Shown here piece by piece: positions 6,152-16,014 of a stretch of 32,848 bases of DNA. The DNA is taken from NCBI GenBank assembly GCA_017623575.1, contig JAGAOS010000043.1, positions 1-32,848 of the forward strand, written 5' to 3'. The stretch's first letter is position 1. Each line of letters begins with the position of its first letter. The notes beneath the pieces are model-generated. The model was not told the origin of the DNA. It saw only the letters and a list, made by a program, of their open reading frames with translations, and did not search any database. The stretch comes from Clostridia bacterium (lineage in GTDB: Bacteria; Bacillota; Clostridia; Oscillospirales; Acutalibacteraceae). The position numbers were made by a program, and so were the translations under genes.

Positions 6152-7510
6152 ATGTATAACACTCACGATATATTAGAAACAATTAAAATGATAGAAGAGG
6201 AGCATTTGGATATCCGTACCGTTACAATGGGTATCTCTCTTCTCGATTGTATTGACAGTGATATTGATAAGGCCTGTGAAAAGGTCTACCGCAAAATTAC
6301 AACCTGTGCCGCAGAGCTTGTTCCCGTTTGTGAGAGGATTGAGAAAAAGTACGGTATTCCCATTATAAATAAACGAATTGCCGTCACACCTATTGCAATG
6401 CTGGCCTCAGCTTGCCAGACTTCCAAGGTGGTTAAATTTGCGCTTACCTTAGAAAAAGCGGCTCGGGCTATGGGCGTAAACTTTATAGGTGGCTATTCCG
6501 CTCTTGTAGGCAAGGGCTTTGCATCGGGCGATTACGCGCTTATTGAAAGTATTCCCGAGGCTCTAAGCATTACCGACCATGTTTGTTCATCTGTAAATAT
6601 TGGTTCCACCAAAGCAGGTCTTAATATGGATGCAGTTAAAATGATGGGTAAAATTGTCCGTCAGGCGGCAGAGCTTACAGCAGATAGAAATTGTATAGGC
6701 GCCGCAAAGCTTGTTGTGTTCTGCAATGCTCCTGAGGATAACCCCTTTATGGCGGGTGCTTTCCATGGTGTTGGTGAGCCTGATTGTGTTATTAATGTTG
6801 GCGTTTCGGGTCCCGGTGTTGTTCGTGCCGCTTTAGAAAAAGCAGGTGATATGGATTTAAGCGGAGTAGCCGAGCTTATTAAACGCACTGCTTTTAAAAT
6901 CACAAGAGTTGGTCAGCTTGTTGCCCGTGAGGCGGCTACCGCTCTTGGTGTACCCTTTGGTATTGTAGATTTATCTTTGGCGCCCACCCCTGCAGTAGGT
7001 GATTCGGTTGCCCATATTTTAGAGGAAGTGGGACTTGAGCAATGCGGAGCCTGCGGTACTACTGCCGCCCTTGCAATGCTTAACGATGCCGTTAAAAAGG
7101 GCGGAGTTATGGCGTCTTCACATGTTGGCGGACTTTCAGGTGCATTTATCCCCGTTACTGAGGATGCAGGTATGATAGATGCCGCAAGAGCAGGCACCCT
7201 CACAATTGAAAAGCTTGAGGCTATGACCGCTGTTTGCTCGGTTGGTCTGGATATGATAAACATTCCGGGCGATACACCACCCGAGGTTATTTCGGCAATT
7301 ATTGCTGATGAAGCCGCAATTGGTATGATAAACTCTAAAACCACCGCTGTGCGTGTTATTCCTGCAATCGGTAAAAAGGTGGGTGAGGAGCTGGAGTTCG
7401 GCGGATTACTTGGTAGCGGTCCTGTTATGAAGGTTAATACCGCATCGCCCTTAAAGTTTATTAACAGAGCAGGCCGAATTCCCGCACCTATTCAAAGCCT
7501 TAAAAATTAA
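6152..7510 (+). CDS. PFL-family protein, UPF0210/DUF711
   Basis: The 452 residues match UPF0210 along their whole length: an N-terminal [30 protein letters not shown]-type opening (residues 1-30), [29 protein letters not shown], the Gly-rich [51 protein letters not shown] and [19 protein letters not shown]. The fold is related to pyruvate formate-lyase-like barrels, but I see no glycyl-radical motif, and the enzyme activity of the family is unknown to me. It follows the ACT gene by 14 nt behind AGAGG, and a clear terminator ends the pair. Confidence 0.92.
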   Translation: MYNTHDILETIKMIEEEHLDIRTVTMGISLLDCIDSDIDKACEKVYRKITTCAAELVPVCERIEKKYGIPIINKRIAVTPIAMLASACQTSKVVKFALTLEKAARAMGVNFIGGYSALVGKGFASGDYALIESIPEALSITDHVCSSVNIGSTKAGLNMDAVKMMGKIVRQAAELTADRNCIGAAKLVVFCNAPEDNPFMAGAFHGVGEPDCVINVGVSGPGVVRAALEKAGDMDLSGVAELIKRTAFKITRVGQLVAREAATALGVPFGIVDLSLAPTPAVGDSVAHILEEVGLEQCGACGTTAALAMLNDAVKKGGVMASSHVGGLSGAFIPVTEDAGMIDAARAGTLTIEKLEAMTAVCSVGLDMINIPGDTPPEVISAIIADEAAIGMINSKTTAVRVIPAIGKKVGEELEFGGLLGSGPVMKVNTASPLKFINRAGRIPAPIQSLKN

Positions 7511-7524
7511 ATATATGTATAAAT

Positions 7525-7555
7525 AAAAATCGGGCAGTAAAATTCCCGATTTTTT
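7525..7555 (+). terminator. intrinsic terminator after the UPF0210 gene
   Basis: Stem AAAAATCGGG (7525-7534) with CCCGATTTTT (7545-7554), 10-nt loop, then T. It lies 15 nt after the stop codon. Confidence 0.85.
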
Positions 7556-7589
7556 ACCAATTAAAATTTAAAAAGTAAAAATATAATAA

Positions 7590-7631
7590 TTGACATATCC
7601 TAATTTTAAGTATAAACTTATTATTAGGATA
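7590..7631 (+). promoter_or_regulatory. promoter with inverted repeat ahead of the metallophosphoesterase
   Basis: A consensus -35, TTGACA (7590-7595), is followed by TATAAA (7611-7616, spacer 15) or TAAACT (7613-7618, spacer 17). Perfect 9-bp arms TATCCTAAT (7596-7604) and ATTAGGATA (7623-7631) flank the -10 region. They could be an operator or a hairpin at the start of the transcript. AGGAGATG follows at 7641. Confidence 0.5.
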
Positions 7632-7655
7632 TTTTCTTTCAGGAGATGTATTTTT

Positions 7656-8702
7656 ATGAATAAACAACAAAAAAGAGAGCAGTTTTTTGCACAGCCTCGT
7701 ACTAAAATTGAGGGTGTTCGTGATGATATTATTGAGTTTTATAAATTAGAGGAAACAGGTCAGATAATAGGCGAATATCATATGGAATTAGGGCTGTTTG
7801 ATGAGCCAAAGGAAATTGGCTTTTTTGCCGATACCCACATTAATTTTTGCGACGAGATTGATATGCAAGACGAAGAGCTTAGCTTTACATATGAGTGCCG
7901 TCAGTGGCTAAAGCACGGTGAAACGGTACCCGTAATGATTAAGGCAATGGATGTTTGTGAGCATATGGATGCTACCGTTGTAGGCGGCGATACCTTAGAT
8001 TATCTCTCCCACGGTGCAATGGAGCTTGTTAAAAAACATATCTACGACCGCGATCCATCGGTGCTTTCCTGTGTTGCCAATCACGATATTACAAAGCAAA
8101 TGGAAACAGGTAGACCCGATAAGCTAACACATAAGGAAAGATATGCAATTTTGCAAACAATCTGGCCTCACGATATTCATTTTGCTGCCCGAACTCTGGA
8201 TGATAAGCTTACCCTTGTGGCGGTAAATAACACCCCGCCCGGATATAGCGATTATGTATACGAAAAATTAAAGACAGAAATTGAAACCGCCCGCGCCGAG
8301 GGCAGAAAAATTCTTCTTTTTGAGCATGAGCCTATTACCACAGGTAATCCAAAAGATATAGATAGCGAACCCTATTGGGAGCTTAACCGTGACAGAGATA
8401 ATTTTTATAATGGCGGTAGCTGGCTTTGCCGTTTTGAAACAATGAGTGAGCAAAACCGAAAAACCTACGACCTTATCTGCTCCTCGGCAGATGTTATAAA
8501 GGGTATTTTCTGCGGGCATCTGCATAGTGCCTATTATAATGAAATTCTGGCATCCTACACCGATGATAACGGCAAGCACGATGCTGTTATACCTCAGATA
8601 TCCTATGCCGCAAACGCCTACCTCTATGGCAGAAAATTTGGCGAAAATAAATTTGAAAACTCCTGGCGCGTAGGTAATGTAATGAGAATAATTGTAAAGT
8701 GA
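7656..8702 (+). CDS. calcineurin-like metallophosphoesterase
   Basis: The 348-residue cytoplasmic protein has the five metallophosphoesterase blocks: DTH (D59, H61), GGDTLD (D112), NHD (N142, H143), a histidine in FEHEP, and GHLH near the C-terminus. These ligate two metal ions and hydrolyse phosphomono- or diesters. The ATG at 7656 was chosen for AGGAGATG just upstream; the longer reading from 7590 begins in the promoter. There is no signal peptide or membrane segment. It is transcribed alone, between two terminators, from a promoter wrapped in an inverted repeat. The substrate cannot be told from the sequence. Confidence 0.88.
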   Translation: MNKQQKREQFFAQPRTKIEGVRDDIIEFYKLEETGQIIGEYHMELGLFDEPKEIGFFADTHINFCDEIDMQDEELSFTYECRQWLKHGETVPVMIKAMDVCEHMDATVVGGDTLDYLSHGAMELVKKHIYDRDPSVLSCVANHDITKQMETGRPDKLTHKERYAILQTIWPHDIHFAARTLDDKLTLVAVNNTPPGYSDYVYEKLKTEIETARAEGRKILLFEHEPITTGNPKDIDSEPYWELNRDRDNFYNGGSWLCRFETMSEQNRKTYDLICSSADVIKGIFCGHLHSAYYNEILASYTDDNGKHDAVIPQISYAANAYLYGRKFGENKFENSWRVGNVMRIIVK

Positions 8703-8710
8703 TATAAACA

Positions 8711-8745
8711 AAAAATCGTCTTGCTGTTTTGCAGGACGATTTTCC
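8711..8745. terminator. bidirectional terminator between convergent genes
   Basis: AAAATCGTC-TTGC and GCAG-GACGATTTT pair around a TGTTTT loop, with A-rich sequence on one side and TTTCCTTTT on the other. It sits between the convergent metallophosphoesterase and AraC genes and can serve both. Confidence 0.8.
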
Positions 8746-8760
8746 TTTTGTGTGGTGTTT

Positions 8761-9513
8761 TTATTTTTCTTTTCTTATATCCTTTGGTAAAAGTGAATAT
8801 CTTTTTTTTATTATATTGCGAAGTTGATTTGGAGAATAAAAGCCAACCATCCTTGCAACCTCTTCAACTGAATAATCGGTGTTTTTAAGTAGGGTTTCGG
8901 CCTTCATTATTTGGATTAGCTGTTTAATCTTAATCGGTGAAGTACCAATAATTTTGTTAAAAACAGCCCTGAACCGTCTTTCATTCATTCCACAATATTC
9001 GGCTAGCTCACTTATGGAATAATCATTGTTATTATTCATAAATTCAAGCGCCTTTTGAATTTCTAAACAGCGTTTATCGGTGTATGGTATTGCTTTTTGT
9101 TGAAAAGCCTCTAAAAACTTATACACTTTACTAACAAAACGACAATTAACATTTTCGGTATAAGGATTGGTGAATGGTATATCATTAAATAAATTCATAA
9201 TATTATCATCCATTTTTATTACTTGCGGTTTGTATCCAAGAATATCTACAATAGGTAAATATAAAATTCGTAATACAGTACCGTGGCAATTTGGTTCTGC
9301 AAAAATATTAATATCAGCATAGCGACCTAATGGTATATATATTAAATCACCTTTTTTGGCGGTAAAGGTTTTACCTTGACATTTAACAACAATTTTGCCT
9401 TCTTCAACCGAGCGGAATGAGTGTTTATAAATTGATTCCAAATTATTAAAATCTATATTCTTTTTATGCCAATATTTATATGTGTGTAATGAATCCAAAA
9501 AAACATTTTTCAT
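8761..9513 (-). CDS. AraC-family regulator divergent from the secreted hydrolase
   Basis: The 250 residues show an N-terminal cupin-like sensor part (GKTFTAKKGDLIYIPLGRYADI, about residues 45-70) and a C-terminal double HTH (about 150-250) with SISELAEYCGMNERRFRAVF and SVEEVARMVGFYSPNQLRNI. The second helix pair ends YSLLPKDIRKEK in place of the usual SPxxYR. The ribosome binding site GGAAGG precedes ATG. It diverges from the 1363-residue secreted protein across a 196-nt gap. That arrangement is typical of a glycan-sensing activator controlling its neighbour. No promoter in the gap could be resolved with confidence. Target and inducer are inference. Confidence 0.88.
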   Translation of the reverse strand: MKNVFLDSLHTYKYWHKKNIDFNNLESIYKHSFRSVEEGKIVVKCQGKTFTAKKGDLIYIPLGRYADINIFAEPNCHGTVLRILYLPIVDILGYKPQVIKMDDNIMNLFNDIPFTNPYTENVNCRFVSKVYKFLEAFQQKAIPYTDKRCLEIQKALEFMNNNNDYSISELAEYCGMNERRFRAVFNKIIGTSPIKIKQLIQIMKAETLLKNTDYSVEEVARMVGFYSPNQLRNIIKKRYSLLPKDIRKEK

Positions 9514-9709
9514 AACTAACCTTCCGTTCAGAACAAAATAAATCGTCCGAAAATTGCGCTTTTATAATATAATACAATCTTGTAAAATTTAAATTTGAAT
9601 TATATATTATAAATATAGCATTGAATGAAATTGCTGAAATACTTCTTTTTCAAAGAATATCATATTATTTTTTGATTGTCAATGCAAAATAATATCAGGA
9701 GGATTATTT

Positions 9710-12700
9710 ATGAAAAAAACAGTCGCAATTTTATTGTCTGCACTCATAGTAATTAGCAGTTTTTACTGTGCTTTTACCGTATCTGCCGAAACAGCACAAA
9801 ACCTTTTTGTAAATGGTGATTTTGCTAATAGCGATACTGAGGCAAATACCCTTGCCGATTGGTATTTTACATCGGGAAATTATGTGGCCGATTTGGTAGA
9901 AGGTACTACCGACAACCTACCCGAAGGAGAGGATTTTAATTTTATCACCTTTAATAAGGGTACTGCAACAGGTGAAGCTGCTATTTACAATTATCATACA
10001 ATAAAGCTTGCTAACAATACAAGCTATAGCTTTTCTTTTTGGATTAAAACAAATGGTGATGCCAAGGGAATGAAGTTTTTCCTTTATGAGCCTAAATATG
10101 TTAAGCGCGATGGCAATTATGCTAGTAGTAACACTCCTGCGGAAGGTACTAATATTTATAGTTATTCATATGATAACGGTTCAACCAGAGTTACCCGTAC
10201 AGATATATCCCACACTATAACCGATTCAAGGGAAAGCTTTGTCAGAGAAGGTGCTTCATCAATGGCATCCTTTAAAAGTGATGCTTATCCCTCTACCAAG
10301 GAAAAATGGGTAAAGGTAACCCATACCTTTACAACCGGTAATGATGAATACCATGTTGCCAATGTTCGCTATGGTATAACTATTTCAGCTACCTGTGAGG
10401 CTGAATATGTAGCCTTAGGCGGATTTGAAGCTTATGCAACTTCTTTTGACGCTACAGTTGTTAAGGGTATCGCTAACAACTTTGACCTTGGTACTGTTGA
10501 GCCGCGTAATGGTGCGTTGGTTACCGATGGTGAAGCAACTCTTTTGGCAGTGCCTTACGGTACAAATAGGTTTGTAGGTTGGTTTAACGGTGATGAACTC
10601 TTATCAACTGATGAGCAGTATTATTTTACCTACAATACCTCTACTGAATATAAAGCCGTTTTTGAAGCAGCAGGAGATGATATTTCGGATGGTCACGAAA
10701 GCTATACTTCTACATTGGCAAAATGGTCAAATGGTGTTGTTGATAATTCGGGTAGTAACGGAGCTTGGGTGCTTGATGGTGCTACTTGGACAAGTGTTAA
10801 ACTTAATACTAACTCTAAGTTTATAAGAAGTGGTAATAAATCTGCCAATTTAAATTCAAGATATTCTTATTCAGGTCGTAATTTTACAGGTCTTACCAAA
10901 AACACCGATTATACATTAACCTTCTATTCTTATATGGAGGTTGAAACGGGCATAAGTAACAATGATGGCAAAATGTACGAATTTAATCGCCGATTAGAAC
11001 GCGTTTTTATTACAGATAAAAGCGTTGATATTGTTTCTTCTTCGGGCAGTGCAATTTCCAGTACTGATAGCCGAGTAATAGCCTATAAAACCAATATTTA
11101 CGGTACAGGTCGTTGGGAACAAACAACCATTAACTTTAACAGTGGCGAAAGTACTGATATTACGCTTTGGTTTTATTTTGCAGCAACGACCATAAGCGGA
11201 CAAAATACCGATGGTTGCTATATTGACGATATTTCTTTAACCTCCGTAAATGAAGAAGAGAAAGAAGATGAAGATGTACCTATGAATTTTGAAGATGTAA
11301 ATCAGTGGGAACGTTATGCACACGGCAAAACCTATGAGGATGGTCCTTTGGCTTTAAATGAAAATACCTGGCATAAAATCGCCGCTAATACCACTAAAAC
11401 AGATTATATTAATGACGGTGATACTTCTGTTTTAATTACTCCTCAGTCGCAAACTAACCTTATAAAGCTTAAGGATTTAAAGCCTGATACCAATTATATG
11501 CTAAAGTTTTCATACATTACTGATTCTATGAAAAACTCCGCGAACACCGAAAAGAATTTTCTGTTAAGCAAATGCGGTATTTGGAACTATGCTGCTGATG
11601 GTGCTAAGTTTTCTTTCAGCAATACATCAGGCAATGGATATTTACATGCAGTGTTTTTTGGCGAGCACTATTACGATGGCTTTTTTGAACCTGACGGAAC
11701 TCCTGTTACAATCGATTATTATTCAAGAAGAATAACAAGTCAGCAGGCAAATACCTGGTATAATAAAGCATTTTTCTTCAATTCGGGTGATGTTTATGAA
11801 ACCTTGGCACTTGTTATTACGCTTGAAGTAAACAATGTTTATTTTGATTCTTTTGAGCTTGTTGAAGTTGGAGATGATAGTGAAGAAGCAGAATTTATTG
11901 CTCCCATCATCAGCGGTAAAACCGCAACGGGTAGTTATGCTACTGCTAATGCAACTACTACTCTTTATGAAAATTGTGAAATAACCGATTACACAGGCTA
12001 TCTAACCGCCCTTAAAAATGCTTATTTTACAGAATACGCAACAAATTCTTATGGTGATAATAAATTTGCAACCTTTATAAAGGGAAATACCACCGTTAAT
12101 GTAGAGTACACACCCGTAACAAAAACAATTCTGGTTACAGAGCAGGTAACCGATACTCTGCCAACTAAGGCTGAGGATAATAAATATACCAACAAATACT
12201 ATGAACCCCTTATTATTCAGTTAGACCACAACGGAGCAACAGGCGGTGGTATTGGTATGAGCTATGTTGTTCGCCTCGCTGACGGTAGTTTCATTTTGGT
12301 TGACGGCGGTCATACCGAAAAAATGTATGAAAATGCCGACCGTATTTATAATATTCTTAACGAATACAGTCCTGACGAAAAACCCGTAATCGCAGCATGG
12401 TTGTTCACCCATGGTCACGATGACCATATGAGTGCAGCGACCTCCTTTATTGAAAAATACTGTAACGATGTAGTAATTGAAGAATTTATTCTTAACTTTG
12501 CATCATTAGAGCAATACTCCGCTATAACTAATTCTGTTGCAGGTAAAATGACCTATTTTAGCGTTAAGCCCTTCCTTCTTAGTATTAAGGCGTTTTATCC
12601 GGATGCCAAGATTTCTACCTGTCACAGCGGATATAAATACAATATCCGTAACGCAGTAATTGATATTATGTTTACATTAGAGGATATTTTCCCAAGTGTA

Positions 12701-13801
12701 CTTGCCACCGATTTTGTTGATATTAATGATACTTGCACAACATATAAAATCTCCTTTAATAATGCCAATGTAGATCAAACCTTGCTTATTACAGGCGATA
12801 GTGCAACTATTCAGTGTACCGCAATGCTTAAAAAATATCCCGATAATGAGCTCAGCTCCACCTTTGTTCAGGTCATTCACCACGGTATCTATTATGGTTC
12901 CTATGAGCTTTACGGTAAAATCAATCCTGAAGTTGCACTGTGGCCTGCATCCTCAGCCCGTTTAATGAATGTACTATATCAGGAGCAAAACAGATATTTT
13001 GTTGAAGAAGACAGCGTTAAAGAGGTTGTTCTTTCTGACTACGGCACAAGGGTTTTTGCACTTCCTTACACCGCTCCCGAGGGACTTACAGGTATGGATA
13101 AGTTTACACTTCCTTCTGATATGGATGAAATTAATACGGTTAATACCTTTGTTGGTACTTCAATCCGTCAGGCAGGGGAGAACGAAAGCGAAACTAAACA
13201 AGCGCTCCGCTTTAAATTCCAGATTCCGGAACATATCATAAGAGCCAACACAGCTGACGGTTATTCGGTAGCCGAATACGGTATGCTAGTAAGTGAAGAT
13301 AATGCAAATCTCACCTACTATGACGGAACGAAAGCGTATACCACCGCAGAAGATGGCACAAGAACATTTAAGGGTATTGCCTATAATAAGTTAAACGGTA
13401 CAAATGTGGTTTATGGTTATGAAAATTACAAAAACCTTGATGATGGTGAAAGCCGTTCCACGCAGTACACCTGCGCCCTCTACAATATAGGAGCAAATGG
13501 TAAAACCACCGATTACACTAAGTATGATACCGTAATTTATGTTCGTTCTTACATTGTCTTTAAAAATGCAAACGGCGATACCAAGGTTTATTACGGTGAC
13601 ACTAAGGAAGCAAGTGTGTTTGCGGTAATGACCGCTGTTTTAAAATCCACCGCTACCGATGACCAAACCGTAAGTGACCAGACCTATGTTAAGAACTTCC
13701 TTGACGGTAAGGTAGAAGGCTTTACTGCCGATGCAGATGCCATTAAAGCCGCTTGGAATGCAGATTCTACCCGTGCATCACTTTATACTCCTGCAAACTA
13801 A
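9710..13801 (+). CDS. secreted multidomain metallo-beta-lactamase-fold hydrolase with CBM-like modules
   Basis: The protein has 1363 residues. A signal peptide (1-26, cleaved after VSA) is followed by three beta-sandwich regions that look like carbohydrate-binding modules (CBM4/9-like; about 28-250, 327-515, 522-735), the first opening NLFVNGDF. An InlB-type repeat (RFVGWFNGDELLSTDEQYY, about 282-324) lies between the first and second. The core (about 800-1110) is a metallo-beta-lactamase fold with FILVDGGH, the metal motif HGHDDH (901-906), TGDS (1028-1031) and VIHHG (1055-1059). A further C-terminal domain (about 1144-1363) has no known function to me. There is no LPXTG or transmembrane anchor, so it is probably released or held by its binding modules. 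AGGAGG precedes ATG. Substrate unknown; a surface polymer ester or lactone is a guess. Confidence 0.85.
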   Translation: MKKTVAILLSALIVISSFYCAFTVSAETAQNLFVNGDFANSDTEANTLADWYFTSGNYVADLVEGTTDNLPEGEDFNFITFNKGTATGEAAIYNYHTIKLANNTSYSFSFWIKTNGDAKGMKFFLYEPKYVKRDGNYASSNTPAEGTNIYSYSYDNGSTRVTRTDISHTITDSRESFVREGASSMASFKSDAYPSTKEKWVKVTHTFTTGNDEYHVANVRYGITISATCEAEYVALGGFEAYATSFDATVVKGIANNFDLGTVEPRNGALVTDGEATLLAVPYGTNRFVGWFNGDELLSTDEQYYFTYNTSTEYKAVFEAAGDDISDGHESYTSTLAKWSNGVVDNSGSNGAWVLDGATWTSVKLNTNSKFIRSGNKSANLNSRYSYSGRNFTGLTKNTDYTLTFYSYMEVETGISNNDGKMYEFNRRLERVFITDKSVDIVSSSGSAISSTDSRVIAYKTNIYGTGRWEQTTINFNSGESTDITLWFYFAATTISGQNTDGCYIDDISLTSVNEEEKEDEDVPMNFEDVNQWERYAHGKTYEDGPLALNENTWHKIAANTTKTDYINDGDTSVLITPQSQTNLIKLKDLKPDTNYMLKFSYITDSMKNSANTEKNFLLSKCGIWNYAADGAKFSFSNTSGNGYLHAVFFGEHYYDGFFEPDGTPVTIDYYSRRITSQQANTWYNKAFFFNSGDVYETLALVITLEVNNVYFDSFELVEVGDDSEEAEFIAPIISGKTATGSYATANATTTLYENCEITDYTGYLTALKNAYFTEYATNSYGDNKFATFIKGNTTVNVEYTPVTKTILVTEQVTDTLPTKAEDNKYTNKYYEPLIIQLDHNGATGGGIGMSYVVRLADGSFILVDGGHTEKMYENADRIYNILNEYSPDEKPVIAAWLFTHGHDDHMSAATSFIEKYCNDVVIEEFILNFASLEQYSAITNSVAGKMTYFSVKPFLLSIKAFYPDAKISTCHSGYKYNIRNAVIDIMFTLEDIFPSVLATDFVDINDTCTTYKISFNNANVDQTLLITGDSATIQCTAMLKKYPDNELSSTFVQVIHHGIYYGSYELYGKINPEVALWPASSARLMNVLYQEQNRYFVEEDSVKEVVLSDYGTRVFALPYTAPEGLTGMDKFTLPSDMDEINTVNTFVGTSIRQAGENESETKQALRFKFQIPEHIIRANTADGYSVAEYGMLVSEDNANLTYYDGTKAYTTAEDGTRTFKGIAYNKLNGTNVVYGYENYKNLDDGESRSTQYTCALYNIGANGKTTDYTKYDTVIYVRSYIVFKNANGDTKVYYGDTKEASVFAVMTAVLKSTATDDQTVSDQTYVKNFLDGKVEGFTADADAIKAAWNADSTRASLYTPAN

Positions 13802-13834
13802 TGTGTTAATAATTTAATATTTCTCTTCAATAAT

Positions 13835-13870
13835 AAAAAGCAGAGCTGAATTTAATCGGCTCTGCTTTTT
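13835..13870 (+). terminator. intrinsic terminator after the secreted hydrolase gene
   Basis: Stem AAAAAGCAGAGC (13835-13846) with GCTCTGCTTTTT (13859-13870), 12-nt loop, ending in a T-run. Confidence 0.88.
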
Positions 13871-13898
13871 GTATAAATCCACATTTAGAAAAAACTAC

Positions 13899-13928
13899 TT
13901 GACATAACCCCAAAATATAGTGTAAAAT
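13899..13928 (+). promoter_or_regulatory. promoter of the topoisomerase operon
   Basis: A consensus -35, TTGACA (13899-13904), and TAAAAT (13923-13928) with an 18-nt spacer. The GGTGG ribosome binding site lies upstream of ATG 13975. Confidence 0.6.
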
Positions 13929-13974
13929 GATATATGTATGATTATCTCTATTTTTAAAAAGGTGGATTAAATAA

Positions 13975-15960
13975 ATGCCTAAAAAAACTGCGGAATATAA
14001 TAACGACAGTATTCAAAAGCTGGAGGGTGCCGACCGAGTTCGCAAACGCCCTGCGGTTATTTTCGGTTCGGACGGTCTGGACGGATGTCAGCATTCGGTT
14101 TTTGAAATTATCTCCAACTCTATTGACGAAGCGCGAGAGGGCTATGGTAAAAAAATCATCGTAACCGCCTATGAGGACGGCTCTATTGAAGTACAGGACT
14201 TTGCCCGCGGTATCCCTGTGGATTTCAATAATCGTGAAAACTGCTACAACTGGGAGCTTCTTTATTGTGAGATGTATGCAGGTGGTAAGTACAACACCAA
14301 TGATGGTGAAAACTACGAGTATTCCTTAGGTCTTAATGGTCTTGGACTTTGCTCCACACAGTATGCATCAGAGTATATGGATGTTGAAAGTAAGCGCGAT
14401 GGCTATGTTTATACCCTTCATTTTGAAAAGGGTCAGAATGTAGGCGGTCTTAAAAAGGAACCCTATTCGGGCAAGGATACAGGTACAAAAACCCGTTGGA
14501 AACCCGACTTAGAGGTATTTACCGATATAAACATCCCCACCGAATATTATCTTGATATTTTAAAGCGTCAGGCAGTTGTTAATGACGGCATTGTTTTTAT
14601 ATTTAAAAAGCAGGTGGGCAGTAAGTTTGAAAATTATGAATTCTGCTACCAAAATGGTATTTTGGATTATGCCAAGGAGCTTATTGAAGAAAAAGCACTT
14701 ACCCCCATTCAGCTTTGGCAGACCGAACGCACCGGTAGGGACAGACCCGATAAACCCGATTATAAAGTAAAGGTCAAGGCGGCTGTTGCTTTTTCTAATC
14801 AGGTTCACCTGAAGGAATATTATCATAACTCAAGCTGGCTGGAGTACGGCGGCGCCCCTGAAAAGGCAGTCAGAAGCGCCTTTGTAGCTATGATTGATAA
14901 CTATTTAAAGCAAAATAACAAATATCAAAAGAATGAAAGTAAAATCGGTTTTTCAGATGTTGAAGAATGTCTTTTGGTTATCATTTCATCCTTCTCTACC
15001 CAGACTTCCTATGAAAACCAGACCAAAAAGGCTATTAACAATAAATTTATCTATGAGGCAATGGTGGATTTCTTCCGTCATCAGTTAGAAATTTACTTTA
15101 TAGAAAATCACGCCGATGCCGAAAAAATTGCCGAGCAGGTGCTTATTAATAAGCGTAGCCGCGAAAAGAGTGAGCGTGAACGACTCAACCTTAAAAAGAC
15201 TATGCAAACCGGCAATACCGATATGGCTAACCGAGTGCAAAAATTTGTTGATTGCCGTAGCCGTGATGTTTCGGAACGCGAGCTTTATATAGTTGAGGGT
15301 GATTCGGCTTTAGGCTCCTGTAAATTGGCGCGAGATGCCGCTTTTCAGGCTATTATGCCCGTAAGGGGTAAAATACTTAACTGCCTTAAAGCAGAGTATG
15401 ATAAAATCTTCAAAAGTGAAATCATTACCGACCTTGTTAAGGTTCTTGGTTGCGGAGTTGAAGTAAAGGGTAAGGCAAGTAAGGATTTATCTACCTTTAG
15501 TTTGGATAATCTCCGTTGGAGTAAGGTTATAATATGTACCGATGCTGATGTGGACGGTTTCCACATCCGCACCCTTATTTTAACAATGATTTACAGACTT
15601 ATGCCAACCCTTATTGATGAAGGTAGGGTATTTATTGCAGAAACCCCTCTTTATGAAATCAACACCAAGGATATGACCTATTTTGCCTATGATGAAAATG
15701 AGAAAAAAGAAATTTTAGATAAAATAGGCGATAAAAAGTATAATCTTCAGCGCTCCAAGGGACTTGGTGAAAACCAACCCGATATGATGAACCTTACTAC
15801 TATGAATCCCACAACCCGTCGTCTGGTGAAAATTCTCCCCGAAGATGCCGCCCTTACAAGCGAAATGTTTGATTTACTTTTGGGCGATAACCTTCAGGGC
15901 AGAAAGGATTATATATCAGAAAACGGCTACCTCTATTTAGAGGAAGCAGATATAAGCTAA
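13975..15960 (+). CDS. parE: type II topoisomerase subunit B (ParE/GyrB-like), divergent
   Basis: This is the ATPase/TOPRIM subunit that pairs with the next gene to pass one DNA duplex through another. The 661 residues hold a GHKL ATPase (NSIDEA, 48-53, with Mg-binding N48; RGIPVD; GLNGLGLCS) and a TOPRIM domain (EGDSALGS, 441-448; TDADVDG, 522-528). Several signature blocks depart from the canonical form: RKRPAVIFGS for RKRPGMYIG, DFARGIP for DNGRGIP, GLNGLG for GLHGVG, and EGDSALGS for EGDSAGGS. Catalytic acidic residues are kept. It is therefore a diverged second type II enzyme, probably topoisomerase IV, with housekeeping gyrase elsewhere. The partner gene starts 54 nt downstream. Confidence 0.88.
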   Translation: MPKKTAEYNNDSIQKLEGADRVRKRPAVIFGSDGLDGCQHSVFEIISNSIDEAREGYGKKIIVTAYEDGSIEVQDFARGIPVDFNNRENCYNWELLYCEMYAGGKYNTNDGENYEYSLGLNGLGLCSTQYASEYMDVESKRDGYVYTLHFEKGQNVGGLKKEPYSGKDTGTKTRWKPDLEVFTDINIPTEYYLDILKRQAVVNDGIVFIFKKQVGSKFENYEFCYQNGILDYAKELIEEKALTPIQLWQTERTGRDRPDKPDYKVKVKAAVAFSNQVHLKEYYHNSSWLEYGGAPEKAVRSAFVAMIDNYLKQNNKYQKNESKIGFSDVEECLLVIISSFSTQTSYENQTKKAINNKFIYEAMVDFFRHQLEIYFIENHADAEKIAEQVLINKRSREKSERERLNLKKTMQTGNTDMANRVQKFVDCRSRDVSERELYIVEGDSALGSCKLARDAAFQAIMPVRGKILNCLKAEYDKIFKSEIITDLVKVLGCGVEVKGKASKDLSTFSLDNLRWSKVIICTDADVDGFHIRTLILTMIYRLMPTLIDEGRVFIAETPLYEINTKDMTYFAYDENEKKEILDKIGDKKYNLQRSKGLGENQPDMMNLTTMNPTTRRLVKILPEDAALTSEMFDLLLGDNLQGRKDYISENGYLYLEEADIS

Positions 15961-16014
15961 ATTCAACATTATTTCATATATCACACATATCATATTAAGG
16001 AGATTTAAAAACTT

